Positions 22,031-34,390 of a stretch of 64,000 nt of DNA are shown here, in pieces. Where the stretch lies: assembly GCA_016081115.2 (NCBI GenBank), contig JABTTQ020001487.1, positions 496,001-560,000 on the forward strand, written 5' to 3'. The notes beneath the pieces were generated by a model. That model had not been told where the DNA came from and ran no database searches. It was given only the letters and a program-made list of their open reading frames with translations. This DNA comes from Rehmannia glutinosa (Eukaryota > Streptophyta > Magnoliopsida > Lamiales > Orobanchaceae). The position numbers and the translations under genes are program-made. The stretch's first letter is position 1, and every line of letters starts with the position of its first letter.

Positions 22031-24064
22031 TGAAATTAAATTTGATAAGTGTTAGCCAACTTTGTGATTCAAGTTACAATGTTATTTTCAATAAAGAAAA
22101 ATGCCTTATTCACAAACATGATAAATTTATTTGTGAAGCAAATAGAAAAGACAATCTTTACAAAATTTGCACAAGTGATTTGGCTAGTCAAAATGTTTCT
22201 TGTTTCGTCGCCAATAATGATTTAACAAGTTTATGACATAGGCGACTTGGACATGTTGGATACAAAAATTTGAAAAATATTTACAAAAACTAATATGTAA
22301 AAGGACTACCCAAATTAAATTTTGAAAATCTTGGCTTATGTGAAACTTTCAAAAGAACAAATTAGTTAAAGGTAGTTTTAAGCCCAAAAATGAAATTTCC
22401 ACAACCAAGCCTCTACAATTACTTCATCTTGATTTGTACGGGGATATTGTTACGACTAGTCTTAGTGGAAAACATTAAACGTTTGTTATAATCGAGATGA
22501 TTATTCTAGATATACTTGGACTATTTTTCCTGCAAATAGAAGCGACGCCGTTAATGAGTTTGCTAAGTTGTGTAGACTTATTGAAAATGAAAAGGAAGAT
22601 ACTATTAAGTCTATACAAAGTGATTGAGTTGGTGAATTTGATGGTGAATTTAGAGTCTTGTGTGAAACCAAAGGGATATGCTCACAATTTTTCGGCTCCA
22701 AGAACTCCAAATATTATCTACTTCAAAAAAACTGGGTGTAAGTGTTTTATTTTAAATACTAAGGATCAATTGGACAAACTTGATCCTAAGGCCGATGAAG
22801 GATTATTTATGGGGTACTCAACCAAGAGCAAAGCATATTGGGTTTATAATATGACTATCATGGTGGTTGAAGAATCTATTCATGTCAAATTCAATGAAGC
22901 CTCGGGTGTTGAAAGGATACCCAATGTTGAAAGTGGTGAATAATATGATATTGAATAAATTGTTCCAAATGATGCTCAAAATGATCAACCTTCTACATCA
23001 AATGATCAACTTTCAACTTCAAATGTTCAATAAGAAGACAAAGGTGATAATTCGGATCTCCCTGTTGCTCTAACATTCAAAGGAGATCATCCAAAAGATC
23101 TCACAGTTGGGGACCCTCTAGACAAGGTAATGACTAGAAGAAAATTTGTTGAGAAAGCTCTTATTTCTCAAAAAGAGCCTGAAAATGCAAAGGAAACAGT
23201 TGAAGAGGAGGATTGGTTTTTAGAAATGCCAGAGGAGTTGAATCAATTCGAAAGGAATGATGTTTGGGAATTGGTACTTTGTCCTCCATCACAAACAATT
23301 ATTGGTACAAAATGGGTATTACGGAACAAACTTGATGACCAAGGCAATATTGTTCGAAACAAGGCAATGTTAGTGGCTCAAGGGTATTGTCAAGAAGAAG
23401 GTATTGACTATGATGAAATGTTTTCAACCGTAGCACATTTATAAGCTATTCGTATTTTACTTGCCTATTCTTGTTTCAAAATTTTCAACCTTTACCAAAT
23501 GGATGTTAAATCCACTTTTCTAAATGGTTGTATTCAAGAAGATGTCTATGTAAAATAATCTCCAGGGTTTGAAACTTTTTCAAGTACAAATGATGTTTAC
23601 AAACTTAAAAAGGCCTTATATGGTTTAAAATAATCACCCCGTGCATGGTATGATAGACTTAGATCTTTTCTTTTGCAAAATGGATTTACAAGAGGTATAG
23701 TTGATACTACTCTTTTTGTTTTTGAAAAAGGCAAGATTGTTTATTAATTCAAATTTATGTCAATGATATTATATTTGGTGCTACTAATGAATCTCTGTGC
23801 AAGAAATTTTCTAAGTTGATGCAAGGTGAATTTGAAATTAGAATGGATGGGGAGCATAATTTCTTTCCTAGACTCCAAATAAAGCAATGCCAAGAAGGCA
23901 TTTATATATCACAATCAAAGTATACCAAATAACTTTTAAAGAAGTTCGGCATTGAAGAAGGAAGAACCGTCACTACTCCAATGGCAACCAACATCAAACT
24001 CGACAAGGATGAAAAAGGCAAGTCGGTTAATGAATCAATGTATCGAGGTATGATTGGTAGTCTA
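22031..24064 (+). pseudogene. E3 copia pre-integrase, integrase and RT (first part), broken
   Basis: The pre-integrase starts NLISVSQLCDSSYNV (22045) and includes HRRLGHVGYKNLKN (about 22240). The integrase shows LLHLDLYGDI (about 22421) and a decayed core with an internal deletion, then GYAHNFSAPRTPN. RT blocks: NDVWELV, TKWVLRNKLDDQGN, QMDVKSTFLNG, KKALYGLK, and YVNDIIFGAT (about 23755), where the first catalytic Asp of YVDD is Asn. Many single-codon stops (TAA for CAA) interrupt the frame. The RT is cut at 24064 by E2 and continues at 35844. Confidence 0.85.
24060..24064. repeat. Target-site duplication of E2 (left copy, GTCTA)
   Basis: GTCTA directly precedes the first E2 LTR and is repeated at 35844-35848 directly after the last one. 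It splits the E3 RT sequence MIGSL, which resumes after E2. Confidence 0.95.
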
Positions 24065-24975
24065 TGTTGGGAAATTAATCTTTAGATTTTGATGAATGCC
24101 ATGTAAAACTTAGAATAGAAAGTTAGCACCCCATTTTTCTGTTGTAAATTGCATTGTAATAGATAGGGCTGGTCGAGCTGAGTCAAGTCAGCTATGCCTG
24201 AACATGCAAGAAGACAACAGGAGATTAGAAGGAAGACTTCGCTGCAAGGCAGCCGAGTGTGGCAAAGAAGAGAAGATAGGAACTCGACTGAAGGTGCAGT
24301 TGAGATACAACTGAGTGAAGTATCAGTCAAGACAACTCAAGACAGCCAAGACAGCCAAGACAACCAAGTCTCTAGTCGAAGTGACAGAAGAGTCATCCAA
24401 TGATTGGAAGCTGACTCGAAGTCAACTTGGGAAGTTAAGAAAATGCAGTCAAGTCGAGATAACTGAAAGAGATCCATTGCACAGAAATCAAGAGAATTAC
24501 TTAAACAAGTAATACATCCATACTGCCTTTCTTGAAGTGCTCAGTCCCAGAAGCGTGCAAAAGGAATAAACCAATGGGAAGCACTGCACCTATGTCAGAA
24601 CTCTGAAAAGCTGGAGAATCATTCATACGAGGAAGTGGCAATTCCAAGGACTGCAACAAGACAATCCAACAACCACAAGTGTCTTTTAAAAATAAGCCTA
24701 TCTCTTCAACGGGCAAATTTTTGAAAGATCACTATAAAAGGCTGAGGAATCACTCTGAGAGAAGGTTACCTGAACCACGAACATTCAAGCTAACATTCGA
24801 ACTGTAACCAAAAATATTCTCAAGTCATTCAAGATAAATCCTCAAGCCTACATTACGAAGGAAATCAATCCAACACTCACCTCTGAAGGAAAGACAACTT
24901 CTATTAGTTGAAGAGGAAAATATTTGAAGAATTAATGGGTCTACATTCCACGGAGGATTGTAGGAAGGTTCAAGG
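24065..24975 (+). repeat. E2 LTR 1, truncated at its 3' side
   Basis: It matches the complete LTR at 34391-35843 from its first base up to GGAAGGTTCAAGG and then leaves it abruptly. The lost part holds the PBS-proximal 3' third of the LTR. A copy of GTCTACATTCCA follows the break, a possible filler. Confidence 0.9.
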
Positions 24976-27900
24976 AAAAGTCTACATTCCAACAGCAGAC
25001 TCTGCCAGAATATTGGGAATAAATCCTTCAAGGAGGATGGTACGTTTGGAGGTTCCCTAGGATACGGCCTAGTGATTGGCCGAATGATGGAAGTAAAAGG
25101 AGTCCCTCTTCGACATGGAAAGGCATTCCATGTAAACAAGAAGATGTTCCGGTCAAACCTCTCGCAGTGCATTGTAAGAGAGCTTACGCTAAGAGAGCCG
25201 TCACGAGTGAGGAGAATCGGTGACCGGATGATACAACCGTCTCCTCCCCTCTAAAAAAGATAACTTTGCTAAGAAAGCTGCTGCTGCCCCCTGCAAGAAA
25301 AAAAAGAAATCTGCACTGCCCTACAATGAGTCACCCCCCGCAGCCGTGTCTCCCGCCCCGCTGACCCATGATGGAGAAGGAACCGTTAATCCCTTCTCCG
25401 GTGATCAAGAAGAAGAGGATCGCCACAACAAGGAAGGGTGCCTCTAAGACAACTGTGAAGGCATTTACCATCAACGAACCGGAGAAAGTGGAACCAGATG
25501 TTCTACTGGTGAAATAAAAAAGAAGAAGAAGAATTTCCAAGCTCTCGAGAGCTTGAGAAGACAAAAAACAGTCTGTCACTCGGTGGAAAAATATCGGAGA
25601 CTTTGGAGAGGTAGAGGATCCAGAAATCATTGATGAAAATGCCCAAGTCTGCTTTGAAGCCGATCGCCAGAGGCAACTCAAGACCCAGTGAGATGTAGCA
25701 GTGAGAACAAGGAATGGCTGAGACAATCGAATCACCTATTGACAAGGTTGTGTCTCCGCCTGCAACAGATGCTACTGAGGGTGTGGAGCACCAAAGTTTG
25801 CTACCCTCAATCCCTAAGCACGAGGGACAGCAAGGAGAAGATGACAAGGATGATGATGTAATGATCCTATCCCCACCATATCCAAACATCCAAAATTGTC
25901 TGCGAGAATGGAGGAAATGGAAGCTGAGTCGCTCCAGGGAACAGTTCCAAAGACCGGAATTCATTGAAGAAGAAGACAAACTGTTGAACTTTCTTGGATT
26001 GACCAATGTGGTCCAAGCACTGGATGAAGAAAACTGCATAGATATCTTGAGATCTTCAAGGACAAGGAGAAGGAGAGACAAAGGAGGAAGCGAGGCTCGT
26101 GAAAAGGCCGATTTGTCCCTTTATCGGAACCATCGATCACACACATCCTCATCTCGACGTTTCTCCGGGAGTGATGAGGATCTGACGGACCGCCGCTTTT
26201 CTGAAGAATTGCAGATGCAGCAAGCCATGCGGGAATCCAGGAACCTGCATGAGCAACGGTTATTGGAAGGACCATGGGAGGCTTCCACATCACAGCTAGA
26301 GATCGATCCGATGGGAGTGGTGCAGCATATTGCCATCGTTGTCGCCGCCACCACTTCCCACTCATTCGGAGGAAGGTGTTAAGGAATGGCGATGAAACCG
26401 GGATTGTGGGGACCCCGGTCGAGCCAACCCCTAATGAAGGTGTCTTACCACCGCCCCAACGGCTGAATACTCAATGGGAACATCCGGGAGTCCGAGACGA
26501 GTGACCCCATTCCAAGTCACTCGGTGGTAAGCCACCGAGGGGGAAACTCCCTCCACCTGCAGCAAGGTCGGAGGATCTGCGGTGACTCCACAATGAATCT
26601 CGGGGCGAAGTGGAGAAGGAACAACAATCGAATACACAACAAATTTCCATTGACGACGCCGACGATTAAGACGTCTCACTGAAAGTGCTAACCGCTCTCT
26701 GCAGCCAATGACGCCGCGATGCATTTGAGGCACAGAAGAAAGCGCCTCGGGAGTTAACATTTCAGGCAATGAAAGTGCAATCCATGGAGTTGAGACTCTA
26801 GTGGATGCCACCTCGAAGATCCCAAGACAATCGACACTTTGTCGAAGGGATCGCCCAAGGCCTCGCCGCAGATTGAGATCGCAGGAGGTAATGAAGGCCA
26901 ACGGGAGGTTGAGACTTCCAGGGTAAAGAAACCGAAGCCACGTAACATCCCTCCCGCTATCATTGACCCATCCGAAAAGGAGATAAGTGCTCTTCATGAT
27001 TCCTAGGATAATCGATGTAACCTTTTCGGGATCGAAGGTGAAGATGAAGGTCGAGTCAACCCCTATTGCCGATCCAAAAGACTCACCGAGGATGTTCTTC
27101 CAACCATGACCAAGTCTGACCTTAAGACTACTCACCAAACATTTAACTTTGATGATGAGCCACCCATGGAAATCTCATGATCGTCCGATGACACTTCGGA
27201 TATGGACGAGGACCGACCAACTTATGTGGACAAACCAATCGAGACCGAAGAAGTCGTTAAGACAGTGAGGCTCAGCAAGTCGGGTCAACTTCACAAAGAC
27301 CATCACAACAAACAGTCAGTCAATCGCGCAGCTCCCAAGTCGCAGAGGATCGACTCCACCGGAGACTTCACGAGCACAAGTTGTCATTGAGCGATTCCAG
27401 TTGCCCGTGATGATCCTTTTGTAGAATCATTTTCTTTCTCTCTGAAGGTACCTGACCTCCCTGAAGAATCAGCTAGAGATCGAGAGCGCTTCCATAAACC
27501 CGATCCGTTATTTCCACAGACACCATTGTTCCAGCAGACTATGACTTTGACGCCTTTGGCCGCCTTGGTGGGGACAAGTAATAAATTTGAGGTTCGGGAA
27601 GTTTTCAAAGCCATATTTGCAGAGATTGAAAAGATGGAGAGGCACCAGCCTCACAGACATGAGGTGGATAACGAGAGATGCAAACCTTATGGCGTCTGCG
27701 AGGCATAATTGTCGATCCGGGAATGGTGGCAACAACAAAGCAGACAATGCGCGCGTGGAACAAGCTCGATATTTCAGGACATTGTTCGACAAGTTGCTAG
27801 TCTGGCGGGCTGAGAATGCTGATGCGAAGATAAGAATGCAAGAGAACATCGAACGAATGCATGAATCTCACACCACAAAGATGCAGCTGCTGCGTGAACA

Positions 27901-29368
27901 TAATAATCAAGTGCTCCTGCGCGTAGAGGAGAACATGGATCAAAAGTTCAGCCTTCTCATGGCTGGGATGAAGTTGGTAGCAGCTGAATCCAACCCCACC
28001 CGCTCTGAATTTCGTGCAGCATACTCCGCAGCAGATTCAAAGCAGAACTCAGCTATCAGCCGCTTAGACTTCATGATTGCTAGCTTGTTTTCAGGGGTTC
28101 CTCTCTCCTTTGATGATGCCAAAAAGAGGGAAGAGGGATACCTAAAGGCATTGAAAGGATCTGAAGCTAAAAAGGAGGACGCAGCTGTGAAGGGAAAGAC
28201 AGCTGAGGAAGTGAGAAGAGAGAAGAAAGGAAAATCTGTTGAGGGGGAAGGTTTGAAAGATGTGACCTTGATGATTGCTAAAACCCCCCAACAAGGTCTT
28301 GTCACAGCTGATATCATCAGCAAACTCCCAGTGACTCTACCACTCCAACACTCTACAGTACTCATGGCTGAAAAGAGAAAGATAGTTGAAGCAGGGATGA
28401 AGGAAGTGGAAGGAAAGATGGATGCCCGAGTTATGGATATTCTGAAACAACATGGAGATATTCCAACAGACAGAGACACCTATGCCATTTGGATGCGAAC
28501 GGAGCCAAGATCTGTTGATGAATTCAAGACGCTCGATCTCGAAGGTTACTTCGCAAATATGTCCATGGCTCAAGCCGGGATTTGTCTTGGGAAAAAGGTC
28601 TCAAACTATGTGAAGAAAGCCGACAGTGAGACTACGCGATCAATACTCACTGGTCGCTCCGCTAGTCACTCATTTGGGAAAAAGAAGGCCCCAAAGACAA
28701 TACACGCCCGAAGCGAGGAGGAAGAAGCAAGTGGTGGAGGAAGAGGTTTCGGGCCTAGATCTCTGCCCAAAAACATTGAGTACATAGATCCAGGCAAGAA
28801 AGGAGGGATCTATTGGGCTGGATTTGACGAAGTAGCCAACCTGGAAGTGGCTAAGAACAATGTTGAGTATGTGAACAGAATTGAAGAGGAAAATAAAAGA
28901 CAAATACAGCTATGGGAGGAAAGACAAGAAAGACAGAGAAGAGATGAAGCTTCCAGAAAGGCGTATGAGAAAAAGAAGGCGGCTGAAGATGAGAAAAAGA
29001 GAAAAAGGTCAGAAGATGACAGAGCTGAAGAAGATGAAAGAAGGAGGCAGCGAAGGAGATGAAGTGTTGCTATCCACCCCTTCATGTATTTTACTATGTA
29101 AATACATTTTTATGTAAGTCTTCTGTACATCGAAAAAAATCGTACAATTTCTATACTTGTGTAGATATAGAACAACATAGTTACTCTAAGTTCTATTTAA
29201 GCTCTGATACACTTTGTAAACAACTATGTAAAGAACAAGAATGTTATGATCAATTAAAGATTAATTCTAAGCATACATTTTGTGATTCTACATTTGTCTG
29301 TACATATCTTTGCTGTTTATTTATTGTATGAATGTTTTAAGTTTTGGCATCATCAGAAAGGGGGAAAT
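24976..29368 (+). pseudogene. E2 unit A, Sirevirus env-like region
   Basis: The region begins inside the env-like ORF, with GYGLVIGRMMEVKGVPL near 25058-25110, equivalent to about 11838 in E1. It continues with a basic Pro/Ser stretch, an acidic part (GQQGEDDKDDDVMILSPPYP near 25822-25880), a broken middle (26400-27500) and the open coiled-coil C-terminal ORF 27587-29062. It ends with 3' noncoding sequence and the tract CATCAGAAAGGGGGAAAT. The protein's function is unknown. Confidence 0.75.
27587..29062 (+). CDS. Open C-terminal part of the Sirevirus env-like protein (491 codons)
   Basis: This is the longest open frame in the window. The listed ATG is internal to the env-like ORF, so the true start is upstream in broken sequence. 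It contains coiled coil (ENADAKIRMQENIERMHESH), the segment SFDDAKKREEGYLKALKG over the internal polypurine-like tract, a conserved block KKGGIYWAGFDEVANLEVA near residues 403-421, and a highly charged Lys/Arg/Glu tail. E1, E2 unit B and E5 carry broken relatives. No transmembrane segment or enzymatic motif is visible. It has no intact upstream part and no promoter of its own that I can see, so expression is doubtful. Confidence 0.6.
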   Translation: MRFGKFSKPYLQRLKRWRGTSLTDMRWITRDANLMASARHNCRSGNGGNNKADNARVEQARYFRTLFDKLLVWRAENADAKIRMQENIERMHESHTTKMQLLREHNNQVLLRVEENMDQKFSLLMAGMKLVAAESNPTRSEFRAAYSAADSKQNSAISRLDFMIASLFSGVPLSFDDAKKREEGYLKALKGSEAKKEDAAVKGKTAEEVRREKKGKSVEGEGLKDVTLMIAKTPQQGLVTADIISKLPVTLPLQHSTVLMAEKRKIVEAGMKEVEGKMDARVMDILKQHGDIPTDRDTYAIWMRTEPRSVDEFKTLDLEGYFANMSMAQAGICLGKKVSNYVKKADSETTRSILTGRSASHSFGKKKAPKTIHARSEEEEASGGGRGFGPRSLPKNIEYIDPGKKGGIYWAGFDEVANLEVAKNNVEYVNRIEEENKRQIQLWEERQERQRRDEASRKAYEKKKAAEDEKKRKRSEDDRAEEDERRRQRRR

Positions 29369-30257
29369 TATTGGGAAATTAATCTTTAGATTTTGATGAA
29401 TGCCATGTAAAACTTAGAATAGAAAGTTGGCACCCCATTTTTCTGTTGTAAATTGCATTGTAATAGATAGGGCTGGTCGAGCTGAGTCAAGTCAGCTATG
29501 CCTGAACATGCAAAAAGACAATAGGAGATTATAAGGAAGACTTCATTTGCAAAGGCCAGTGTGGCAAAAAAGAGAAGATAGAACTCGATCAAGGTGCGGT
29601 GAGATACAACTGAGTGAAGTATCAGTCAAGACAACTCAAGACAGCCAAGTCTCTAGTCGAAGTGACAGAAGAGTCATCCAATGATTGGAAGCTGACTCGA
29701 AGTCAACTGGGGAAGTTAAGAAAATGTAGTCAAGTCGAGATAACTGAAAGAGATCCGTTGCACAGAAATCAAGAGAATTACTTAAACAAGTAATACATCC
29801 ATCTTCGCCTTTCTTGAAGTGCTCGATCCCAGAAGCGTGCAAAAGGAATAAACCAATAGGAAGCACTGCACCTATGTCAGAACTCTGAAAAGCTGAAGAA
29901 TCATTCATACGAGGAAGTGGCAATTCCAAGGACTGCAACAAGACAAGCCAACAACCACAAGTGTCTTTTAAAAATAAGCTTATCTCTTCAATGGGCAAAT
30001 TTTTGAAAGATCACTATAAAAGGCTGAGGAATCACTCTGAGAGAAGGTTACCTGAACCACGAACATTCAAGCTAACATTCGAACTGTAACCAAAAATATT
30101 CTCAGGTCATTCAAGATCAATCCTCAAGCCTACATTACGAAGGAAATCAATCCAACACTCACCTCTGAAGGAAAGACAACTTCTATTAGTTGAAGAGGAA
30201 AATATTTGAAGAATTAATGGGTCTACATTCCACGGAGGATTGTAGGAAGGTTCAAGG
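29369..30257 (+). repeat. E2 LTR 2, truncated at the same base as LTR 1
   Basis: It starts TATTGGGAAATT (the usual TG has become TA) directly after the tract AGAAAGGGGGAAAT, and ends at GGAAGGTTCAAGG. It is then joined to AAAAGTCTACATTCC exactly as in unit A. It therefore serves as the 3' LTR of unit A and the truncated 5' LTR of unit B. Confidence 0.9.
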
Positions 30258-33200
30258 AAAAGTCTACATTCCAACAACAGACTCTGCCAGAATACTGGGA
30301 ATAAATCCTTCAAGGATGATGGTACGTTTGGAGGTTCCCTGGGATACGGCCTAGTGATTGGCCGAATGATGGAAGTAAAAGGAGTCCCTCTTCGACATGG
30401 AAAGGCGTTCCATGTAAACAAGAAGATGTTCTGGTCAAACCTCTCCGGTGCACAGAAGAGAGCTTACACTAAGAGAGCTGATACGAGTGAGGGAGAATCA
30501 GCTGACCCGGATGATACAAATGTCTCCTCCCCTCCTAAAAAGACTGCTGCTAAGAAGATTGTTGCCCCTATGCAGCAAAGAAAAAGAAATCGCACTGCCC
30601 CTACAATGAGTCACCCGCCCCCGCAGCCGTGTCTCCCCCCCCGTAGCCCGATGGAGAAGGAACCGTTAATCCCTTCTCCAGTGATCAAGAAGAAGAGGAC
30701 TGCCACAACAAGGAAGGCAGCTGCCTCTAAGACAACTGTGAAGGCATTTACCTTCAACGAACGGGATGAAGTGGAACCAGATGTTCTACTGGTGAAATCA
30801 AAAAGAAGAAGATGAATTTCCAAGCTCTCTGAGCTTGAGAAGACAGCTGAGTCTGTCACTCAGCTGGAAAAAATACCGGAGACTGCTGGAGAGCTAGAGT
30901 CTCCAGAAATCATTGATGAAACAACCAAGTCTAACTGAAGCCGATCAGCAGAGGCAACTCGAAGACCCAGCTGTAGACAGAACAACGGAGGAACAAGGAA
31001 TGGCGGAGACAACCGAATCACCTATTGACAAGGTTGTGTCTCCGCCGCAACAGATGCTACCGAGGGTGTGGAGCACCAAAGTTTGCTACCCTCAATCCCT
31101 GAGCACGAGGGACAGCAAGGAGAAGATGACAAGGATGATGATGTAATGATCCTATCCCCACCATATCCAGACATCCAAAATTGTCTGCGAGAATGGAGGA
31201 AATGGAAGCTGAGTCGATCCAGGGAACAGTTCCAAAGACCGGAATTCATTGAAGAAGAAGACAAACTGTTGAACTTTCTTGGATTGACCAATGTGGTCCA
31301 AGCACTGGATGAAGAAAACTGCATAGATATCTTGCAGATCTTCAAGGACAAGAAGAAGGAGAGACAAGCAGAGGAAGTCGAGGCTCGTGAAAAGGCCGAT
31401 GATTTGTCCCTTTATCGAACCATCGATCACACACATCCTCATCTCATGTTCTCCGGGAGTGATGAGGATCTGGACCCCGCCGCTAGAGAAGAATTGCAGA
31501 TCAAGAAGCCATGCGGGAATCCGGGGAACCTGCATGAGCAACGGTTATTGGAAGGACCATGGGAGGCTTCCACATCACGATTAGAGATCGATCCGATGGG
31601 AGTGGTGCAAAGATATTGCCACCGTTGTCGCCGCCACCACATCCCAGCTCATTCGGAGGAAGGTGTTAAGGAATCGGCGATGAAACCGGGATTGTGGGGA
31701 CCCCGATCGAGCCAACCCCTAATGAAGGTGTCTTACCACCGCCCCAATGGTGAATACTCAATGGGAAGAGCCGGAGTCCGGAGACGAGTGACCCCATTCC
31801 AAGTCACTCGGTTGGTAAGCCGGTGAGGGGGAAACTCCCTCCACCTGCAAAGAAGGTCGGAGGATCTGCGGTGACTCCACAATGAATCTCGGAGGCGAAG
31901 TGGAGAAGGAACAACAATCGAATACACAACAAGTTGCCATTGACGACGCCGTTTCAGCGATTTAAGACGTCTCGGTTGAAAGTAATCGCTCTCTGCCGCA
32001 GCCAATGACGCCTTTGCGATGCATTTGAGGCACGGGAAGGAACTACCATGGGAGTTAACATTCTCGGGCAATGAAAGTGCAATCCATGGAGTTGAGACTC
32101 CGGTGGATGCCACCTCGAAGACCCCAAGATAGCTTACATCGTCGAAGGGATCGTCAGGCCTCGCCTTGCATTGAGACTGCAGGGAGGTAATGAAGGCCAA
32201 CGGGAGGTTGAGACTTCCGGGGTAAAGAAAAAAGCCACGTAACATCCCTCCCGCTATTATCGACCCATCCGAAAAAGGAGATAAGTGCTCTTCACGATTC
32301 CTAGGATAATCCCGATGTAACCTTTTCGGGATCCGAAGGTGAAGATGAAGCTGAGTCAACCCCTATTGTCGATCCAAAAGACTCAGCCGAGGATGTTCTT
32401 CCAACCATGAGCAAGTCTGACCTTAAGACTACTCTCCAAACATTTAACTTTGATGATGAGCCACCCATGGAAATCTCATCATCGTCCAATGACACTTCGG
32501 ATATGGCCAAGGACCAGTCAACTTATGTGGACAAACCAGCTGAGACCGAAGAAGCTGTTAAGACAACTGAGGCTTAGCAAGCTGGGTCAACTTCACAACA
32601 GACCACAGCTGAAACAGAGTCAACTGCGCAAGCTCCCCAAGCTGCAGCAGGATCGACTCCACCGGAGACTTCACGAGCACAAGTTGTCATTGAGCAAATT
32701 CCAGTTGCCCGTGATGATCCTTTTGTAGAATCATTTTCTTTCTCTCTGAAGGTACCTGACCTCCCTGAAGAATCAGCTAGAGATCGAGAGCAATTCCATA
32801 AACCTGATCCTGTTATTCCCACAAACACCATTGTTCCAGCAGACTATGACTTTGACGCTGCTTGGCCGCCAGCTGAGACAGAAGTAATTGAGGTTCGGGA
32901 AGTTTTCAAAGCCATATTTGCGAGAGATTGAAAAGAGAGTTCAATGGAAGTTTTCAAAGCCATATTTGCGAGGCATAAGAGATTGAAAAGATGGAGAGGC
33001 ACCAGGCCTCAATGGACATGAGGCTGGATAATGAGAGATGCGTGGAAAACTATTGTTCAACAAGTTGCTAGTCTGGGCGAGGCATAACAAGAATGCAAGA
33101 GATCGAGGAATGAATCTCAACACGGAGATGAAATGGCACGTGAACATAATAATCAAGAGCAATGCGCAGAGGGAACAAGCCTTCTCTCGATATTTCAGTC

Positions 33201-34390
33201 TTGTCATTCCGGTGATATCATCAAAGAAACTCCCGATCGCTTAGACTTCTGACCACTCCAACACTTTAATGATGCCAAAAAGGGGGAAGACGAATACCTA
33301 AAGGCATTGAAAGGAAAAGAAAGATAGTTGAAGGGAAAGCGGGGATGAAGAAAAGAAGTGGAAGGAAAAGATGGATGTTTGAAAGATGTTATGGATATTG
33401 CTAAAAACAACATGGAGATATTCCCATGACTCTACCACTCCAACACAGACACCTATGCCATTTCGGGGATGAAGGAAGTGGAAGGAAAGATGGATGCCAA
33501 GATTCTCAAACAACATGGAGGCATTGATGCCATTTCAAGACGCCAAGATCATCGTTGATGAATTCAAGGTTACAAGGTTCGCAAATATGTCCATGGCTCA
33601 AGCCTGGGATTTGTCTTGGGAAAAAGGTCTCAAACTATGTGAAGAAGCGACAGGCGCAGACTCGCGGATCACTCTGCTTAGTCGCTCTCCGCTAGTCACT
33701 AAGTTGGAAAAATGCCCCAAGACAATACACGCCCAGAAGTAGAGGAAGAAGTAGTGGTGGAGGAAGAGGTTTCAGACCTAGATCTCTGCCCAAAAACATT
33801 GAGTACATAGATCCAGGCAAGAAAGGAGGGATCTATTGGGCTGGATTTGACGAAGTAGCCAACCTGGAAGTGGCTAAGAACAATGTTGAGTATGTGAAGA
33901 GAATTGAAGTGGAAAATAAAAGACAAATACAGCTATGGGAGGAAAGACAAGAAAGACAGAGAAGAGATGAAGCTGCCAGAAAGGCGTATGAGAAAAAGAA
34001 GGCGGCTGAAGATAAGAAAAAGAGAAAAAGGTCAGAAGATGACAGAGCTGAAGAAGATGAAAGAAGGAGGCAGCGAAGGAGATGAAGTGTTGCTATCCAC
34101 CCCTTCATGTATTTTACTATGTAAATACATTTTTATGTAAGTCTTCTGTACATCGAAAAAAATCGTACAATTTCTATACTTGTGTAGATATAGAACAACA
34201 TAGTTACTCTAAGTTCTATTTAAGCTCTGATACACTTTGTAAACAGCTATGTAAAGAACAAGAATGTTATGATCAATTAAAGATTGATTCTAAGCATACA
34301 TTCTGTGATTCTACATTTGTTTGTACGTATCTTTGTTGTTTATTTATTGTATGAATGTTTTAAGTTTTGGCATCATCAGAAAGGGGAAAT
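30258..34390 (+). pseudogene. E2 unit B, Sirevirus env-like region, with scrambled patch
   Basis: It is collinear with unit A from the junction to about 32900 and again from about 33560 to the end, including open pieces at 30354-30815 and 31068-31826. Between about 32900 and 33560 short phrases from unit A appear out of order and repeated (GTTTTCAAAGCCATATTTGCGAG twice, GGAAGTGGAAGGAAA twice), and about 280 bp are lost overall. The C-terminal charged tail (33870-34085) is intact and nearly identical to unit A. Confidence 0.75.

Noticed and set aside
29059..34354. 90-codon ORF present twice (29059-29331 and 34082-34354) and nearly identical
   Set aside because: The two copies are part of the recent E2 duplication, so identity is no evidence of selection. 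The sequence is the 3' noncoding part of the element.
24976..34390. E2 as two independent insertions side by side
   Set aside because: Only one target duplication encloses both units, no duplication separates them at 29369, and both carry the same internal junction.
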